Shown piece by piece: positions 60,408 through 64,000 of a stretch of DNA of 64,000 nt. The notes beneath the pieces were generated by a model, which saw only the letters and a list, made by a program, of their open reading frames with translations, did not search any database and was not told the origin of the DNA. The stretch is from Thioalkalivibrio sulfidiphilus HL-EbGr7 (GTDB taxonomy: Bacteria; Pseudomonadota; Gammaproteobacteria; Ectothiorhodospirales; Ectothiorhodospiraceae). A program made the translations under genes and the position numbers. Location of the stretch: NCBI RefSeq assembly GCF_000021985.1, contig NC_011901.1:558001-622000 (forward strand), read 5' to 3'. Every line of letters begins with the position of its first letter. The first letter of the stretch is position 1.

Positions 60408-61724
60408 TCAGCATAGATCCCGCGCCAGCAGACCCATCTCGCAGGACTGCGCTTCCAATGGGATGCGCACCCGGTAACCGGCCCCGGGCGCCTCGGCCAT
60501 GGCCTCGCCCTCCGGGCCTTCCATGCGTTCCAGGGTGAAGCGCCGGTTGCCCTCGGGCAGGATCAGCTCCAGGGTGTCTCCCACCGCGAACTTGTTCTTC
60601 ACCTCCACCTCCGCCAGACCACTGGCCGGCTCGTAGCTGAGCACCTCGCCCACGAAGCGCTGCTTGAGGCTGTCGGAATGCTGGGTGAGGTAGTTCTGGT
60701 ATTCGCTGTCGTGGTGGCGCTGGTAGAAGCCGTCGGTGTAGCCCCGGTTGGCCAGGTTCTCCAGCACCCCCAGCAGGCTGGGATCGAAGCGGCGCCCGGC
60801 CACGGCATCGTCGATTGCGCGCCGGTAGACCTGGGCGGTGCGGGCCACGTAGTAGTGGGACTTGGTGCGGCCCTCGATCTTCAGGCTGTCGATGCCCATG
60901 CGCACCAGGCGCTCCACGTGCTCCACGGCACGCAGGTCCTTGGAGTTCATGATGTAGGTGCCGTGCTCGTCCTCCTCCACGGGCATCAGCTCGCCGGGGC
61001 GCTCACGTTCCTCGATCAGGTAAGGCTGTTGCGCGCGGATGTCGCGTTCGGGTTCGTCCTCGTCCGGGCGCCAGAGCTGCACATCGCCGCTGGCATCGGT
61101 CGTGGCCTCATGCACGGTGTAATCCCAGCGGCAGGAATTGGTGCAGGTGCCCTGGTTGGCGTCCCGGTGATTGAAATAGCCCGACAGCAGGCAGCGCCCG
61201 GAATAGGCAATGCACAGGGCGCCGTGTACGAACACCTCCAGCTCCATGTCCGGGCATTCCTGGCGGATCTCCTCCACCTGGTCCAGGGACAGTTCCCGGG
61301 ACAGGATGATGCGGGTCAGTCCCAGCTGCTGCCAGAATCTGACGCTGGCGTAGTTCATGGTGTTGGCCTGCACCGAGAGATGCACGGGCATCTCCGGCCA
61401 GCGTTCACGCACCAGCATGATCAGTCCCGGGTCGGCCATGATCAGCGCGTCGGGCCCCAGCTCAACCACCGCCTCGATGTCCGCGAGGAAGCTCCTCACC
61501 TTGCTGTTGTGGGGCAGCACGTTGGTGGCCAGGAAGAAGCGCTTGCCCGCCGCGTGGGTCGCCTCGATGCCTTTCGCCAGCTGTTCCAGGCGGCTGAAGT
61601 CGTTGTTCCTCACCCGCAGGCTGTAGCGGGGCATGCCGGCATAGACGGCATCGGCGCCGTAGGCCAGGGCGTAGTGCAGGTTGCGCAGGGTACCTGCGGG
61701 GGCGAGCAGTTCCGGGGTCTTCAT
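60408..61724 (-). CDS. trhP: tRNA 5-hydroxyuridine modification protein (peptidase U32 family)
   Basis: 438 residues, formerly YegQ. Motifs: ELLAPAGTLRNLHYALAYGADAVYAG (in parts: LLAPAGTLRNLHYA, GADAVYAGMP), LSVQANTMNYASVRFW, the U32 cluster YSGRCLLSGYFNHRDANQGT followed by CTNSC with the likely iron-sulfur Cys, and SLKIEGRTKSHYYVA. It adds a hydroxyl to U34 of certain tRNAs with prephenate as donor. Confidence 0.94.
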   Translation of the reverse strand: MKTPELLAPAGTLRNLHYALAYGADAVYAGMPRYSLRVRNNDFSRLEQLAKGIEATHAAGKRFFLATNVLPHNSKVRSFLADIEAVVELGPDALIMADPGLIMLVRERWPEMPVHLSVQANTMNYASVRFWQQLGLTRIILSRELSLDQVEEIRQECPDMELEVFVHGALCIAYSGRCLLSGYFNHRDANQGTCTNSCRWDYTVHEATTDASGDVQLWRPDEDEPERDIRAQQPYLIEERERPGELMPVEEDEHGTYIMNSKDLRAVEHVERLVRMGIDSLKIEGRTKSHYYVARTAQVYRRAIDDAVAGRRFDPSLLGVLENLANRGYTDGFYQRHHDSEYQNYLTQHSDSLKQRFVGEVLSYEPASGLAEVEVKNKFAVGDTLELILPEGNRRFTLERMEGPEGEAMAEAPGAGYRVRIPLEAQSCEMGLLARDLC

Positions 61725-61815
61725 GGCACTTCGTGATCAGGCAATGGCGGGTTGCGGATTGTACACCCGCTTGCGGTGTGGCGCTGTCATGGCTTGGGGA
61801 GAGTCAAAACCATGT

Positions 61816-62004
61816 TCTCTCGCGGAGGCGCGGAGGCGCGGGGAAAACTGAACTTATTGTTGAACTTCCTCCGTGCCTCTGTGGCTCCGTGAGAGGATGG
61901 TTTTCTGCTGGCAAGAAAACCTGTCCTCTCACGGAGCCACGGGGACACGGGGAAAACGAATCATCAACTTTCTGAAATCTCCGCGCCTCCGCGCCTCCGC
62001 GAGA
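61816..62004. repeat. double nested intergenic hairpin (GGAGGCGCG type)
   Basis: Outer arms TCTCGCGGAGGCGCGGAGGC... (61816-61848) and its complement (61978-62004). Inside, CCTCCGTGCCTCTGTGGCTC... (61868-61896) faces CCTCTCACGGAGCCACGGGG... (61925-61950). It accounts for most of the 302-bp gap between trhP and the DUF6279 gene (co-directional). Confidence 0.87.
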
Positions 62005-62026
62005 AAATGATCTTTCCCACTCTGAA

Positions 62027-62893
62027 TCAAGCCGCTGTCTCAACCGCGCAGCTCAGGCGCTCGAAGTCCCGGGCCAGGCTGCCGATGCGGCTGATGAGCC
62101 GTTCCCGCTGGCGCTCCGATGAAAGCCGGTAGAGATCCACCAGCAGGGCCAGGGTCTGTTCCCGGTTGAAGTCCATGCGCGTGCGGTATTCCTCCGACCA
62201 GCCCCGTTCCGGGTAGACCAGGAGGGTCTCCAGCCGTGCCTCCAGGGCGAGCGGGTCGTGGCGCAGGCCCTCGATGGCCTCGCGCAGATCAGCCTGCCAG
62301 CGGGCGCGGTTCTCAAGCCAGGGCTCCCCGAAGGGTGCCAGGCCCACACTCCAGGCCTCCAGGCGCGCCTGCTGGGCGGTGTTCAGGCGCCCCAGCCAGC
62401 GGCGCAGGCGGCGTTCGATGCGCTCGGCCCGCTCCTGCTGCAGCACCTCGGCGGGCTTGTCCACGAACTCCTTGCGGTTGTCCGCCAGGCGGTCTTCCAG
62501 GTTCTCGAACAGCTCCTCGATCTGCACGTCCGAGAAGGTGACCAGCAGGGCGGCGGCGTCCGGCGGCAGACGGCTGCCCAGGCTTCTCAGGAAGATCTCG
62601 GCCACCTCCAGGTGCGCGGACAGGCGTTGTGCGCTCACCTCGCCGGCGCGCAGGTCGGCCTCGACGCTGCGCAGCCACTGGGCATAGCGGGGCAGTTCGC
62701 TGCTGCAATGCCAGTCCAGGCGCACAGCCAGGCGCTCGTCCAGCATGGCCCGCTGGGCGTCGTCGAGTGTCACGTAGTTGCGCAGATACCAGGGGGCCAG
62801 CCAGTCCAGCTGGTTGTAGACGAAACGCACCGTGCAGCCGGACAGGCCCAGCAGCAGGACGGCGAGCACCAGCAGTCGCAGGATGCGGTTCAT
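62027..62893 (-). CDS. DUF6279 family lipoprotein
   Basis: 288 residues: lipobox LSGC near residue 20, followed by TVRFVYNQLDWLAPWYLRNY and YVTLDDAQRAMLDERLA, which is the start of DUF6279 lipoproteins; the rest is helical (IERRLRRWLGRLNTAQQARL). The family has no known activity. Confidence 0.85.
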   Translation of the reverse strand: MNRILRLLVLAVLLLGLSGCTVRFVYNQLDWLAPWYLRNYVTLDDAQRAMLDERLAVRLDWHCSSELPRYAQWLRSVEADLRAGEVSAQRLSAHLEVAEIFLRSLGSRLPPDAAALLVTFSDVQIEELFENLEDRLADNRKEFVDKPAEVLQQERAERIERRLRRWLGRLNTAQQARLEAWSVGLAPFGEPWLENRARWQADLREAIEGLRHDPLALEARLETLLVYPERGWSEEYRTRMDFNREQTLALLVDLYRLSSERQRERLISRIGSLARDFERLSCAVETAA

Positions 62894-63008
62894 GGGTCTT
62901 GAGAGTCTCTCTACCTGAGGGAAGTTCTACACCGATCCCCTTTCAGTTTCATTTCAGCTTGGCCGTGCACACTGCGTCCATGTTCGACATCACGGGAGCG
63001 CCACGGTC

Positions 63009-63620
63009 ATGAACAAGCACACTGAAATCCGCGTCTGGGACCCCTTCGTGCGCGTCTTCCACTGGGGCCTGGCGGCTGCCTTCTTCATCGCCTACCTCTC
63101 CGGCGATGCCTGGCTGGACCTGCACACCCTGGCCGGCTACACCGCGCTCGGCCTGATCCTGGCACGTCTCCCCTGGGGTGTCATCGGCACCCGCCACGCC
63201 CGCTTCAGCGATTTCGTGCGCCCGCCGCGGGTGGCCCTGGCCTACGTCCGGGACCTGTTCCTGGGCCGGGCGAAGCGCCACCTGGGCCACAACCCCGCCG
63301 GCGGACTGATGATCCTCGCCCTGCTGGTGACCCTTCCCCTGGTTGCCCTCTCCGGCATGGCCCTGCTGAGCGCCGAGGAGGGGGCCGGGCCGCTGGCCGG
63401 GCTCATGGCCGGCAGCCCCCACTGGCTGGCCGAGGGGATCGAGGGCCTGCACGAATTCCTGGCCAACCTGGTGCTGCTCATGGTTGGCGTACACGTCCTC
63501 GGTGTGCTGGTGGAAAGCCTGCTGCACCGGGAAAACCTCATCCGCGCCATGTTCACCGGGGCCAAGCCGGCGCGGGATGACGATGAGCAAGACCGGCCTG
63601 GCCCCTTGCATCTAAACTGA
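63009..63620 (+). CDS. cytochrome b561-type membrane protein
   Basis: 203 residues with four membrane helices and haem His positions in RVFHWGLAAAFFIAYLSG, DLHTLAGYTALGL, LHEFLANLVLLMVGVHVLG. The opening VWDPFVRVFHW is typical of the b561/DUF4405-like electron carriers that pair with small c-type or PepSY proteins. The PepSY gene is 22 bases downstream. It carries electrons between quinol and a periplasmic partner. Confidence 0.9.
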   Translation: MNKHTEIRVWDPFVRVFHWGLAAAFFIAYLSGDAWLDLHTLAGYTALGLILARLPWGVIGTRHARFSDFVRPPRVALAYVRDLFLGRAKRHLGHNPAGGLMILALLVTLPLVALSGMALLSAEEGAGPLAGLMAGSPHWLAEGIEGLHEFLANLVLLMVGVHVLGVLVESLLHRENLIRAMFTGAKPARDDDEQDRPGPLHLN

Positions 63621-63642
63621 AACCCTGTGAGGAGATAGACCC

Positions 63643-63954
63643 ATGAAAGCCAAGACCCTGATCGTCACCACCCTGGTTGCCGCCCTGCTGGGCAGCGGTG
63701 CCGCGCTTGCCAGCGATCGCATGCGCTACAACGAGGTCCTGCAACTGCGCGAGAGCGGCCAGATCATGGCCATGGAGGAGATCATGACCCGTGCCCGTCA
63801 GGAGCAGCCCGGTCACCTGATCGAGGCGGAACTGGAGCGCGAGGACGGCCGCTATACCTACGAGCTCAAGATCCTGGACGCCGAAGGACGTGTCCATGAG
63901 CTTGAGATGGATGCGGCCACCGGTCGCGTGCTCAAGCGCAAGATCAAGGACTGA
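63643..63954 (+). CDS. PepSY domain exported protein
   Basis: 103 residues: a signal peptide to AALA, then one PepSY domain (IMAMEEIMTRARQEQPGHLI, ELEREDGRYTYELKILDAEG, ELEMDAATGRVLKRK). Often encoded with a two-component system and a b-type cytochrome, which is the case here: a response regulator starts five bases after its stop. May act as a periplasmic inhibitor or sensor. Confidence 0.9.
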   Translation: MKAKTLIVTTLVAALLGSGAALASDRMRYNEVLQLRESGQIMAMEEIMTRARQEQPGHLIEAELEREDGRYTYELKILDAEGRVHELEMDAATGRVLKRKIKD

Positions 63955-63959
63955 CACCG

Positions 63960-64000
63960 GTGCGGGTGCTCATCGTCGAGGATGACGCCGAACTGGGGCC
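63960..64000 (+). CDS. response regulator, N-terminal part only
   Basis: The GTG at 63960 opens MRVLIVEDDAELG, the first 13 residues of a receiver domain with the acidic EDD pair. The remainder lies beyond the window. It follows the PepSY gene directly, so the b561, PepSY and regulator genes form an operon. Confidence 0.85.
   Translation, partial: MRVLIVEDDAELG

Overview
The window is GC-rich, densely coded DNA from a Gram-negative gammaproteobacterium. The order ispE / tRNA-Gln / prs / rplY / pth / ychF, the cell-wall recycling pair amgK-murU, and the many outer-membrane proteins and lipoproteins all point there. The periplasmic DsrE protein and the overall style suggest a sulfur-oxidising member of the Chromatiales or Ectothiorhodospiraceae (Thioalkalivibrio-like). 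That placement is an inference from gene content, not from a database search.

Layout. 0-4.5 kb: housekeeping genes and two tRNAs, with a duplicated tRNA-Gln 3' end. 4.5-9.1 kb: a ParE/Phd toxin-antitoxin pair, an oxidoreductase that has lost its FAD-binding N-terminus, an alpha-glucan phosphorylase, and a DUF2934 protein with a Lys/Ala-rich tail. 9.2-26.3 kb: a block of 18 consecutive minus-strand genes, mostly coupled by 4-bp overlaps or very short gaps. Read in transcription order it encodes ApbE, a tri-haem beta-propeller-like lipoprotein, a small Cys-rich lipoprotein, two outer-membrane barrels, a TlpA thioredoxin, DUF4266, DUF3570, a periplasmic coiled-coil protein, three TPR proteins, a 91-aa exported protein, ExbB, two ExbDs, an AgmX/TonB-like protein (frameshifted) and a GspC-like PDZ protein. 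This is the best candidate for an undescribed envelope system: a proton-driven motor linked to redox and outer-membrane parts.

26.6-34.3 kb: a tiny DUF1992 fragment coupled to an isoaspartyl peptidase/asparaginase, a radical SAM enzyme, an HDOD-GAF regulator, and a GCS2 ligase / M14 carboxypeptidase pair. 34.4-36.3 kb: an ECF sigma factor behind a typical ECF promoter, an anti-sigma factor whose outer domain looks like DsrE, and a secreted DsrE protein that looks like its paralogue. 36.4-43.5 kb: murU, amgK, glgX (whose stop codon lies in the end of a 340-bp MITE-like element), DUF432-MscS, and a cAMP-phosphodiesterase-like gene. 43.7-52.6 kb: a zinc-less DksA, argA, argE, a GNAT/C39-peptidase fusion with a RimK-like ATP-grasp ligase, DUF192, a metal-binding HMA protein, and ilvD. 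52.9-64 kb: two LpxR-like deacylases around a chemoreceptor, an MBL hydrolase, an NhaP2-type antiporter, trhP/yegQ, a DUF6279 lipoprotein, cytochrome b561, a PepSY protein, and the first codons of a response regulator.

A second theme is intergenic. At least eleven gaps hold long imperfect hairpins whose arms are short degenerate tandem repeats. The unit differs from gap to gap, and two of the hairpins carry an inner REP-type palindrome pair. They occur between convergent, co-directional and divergent genes, so they are not simply terminators.
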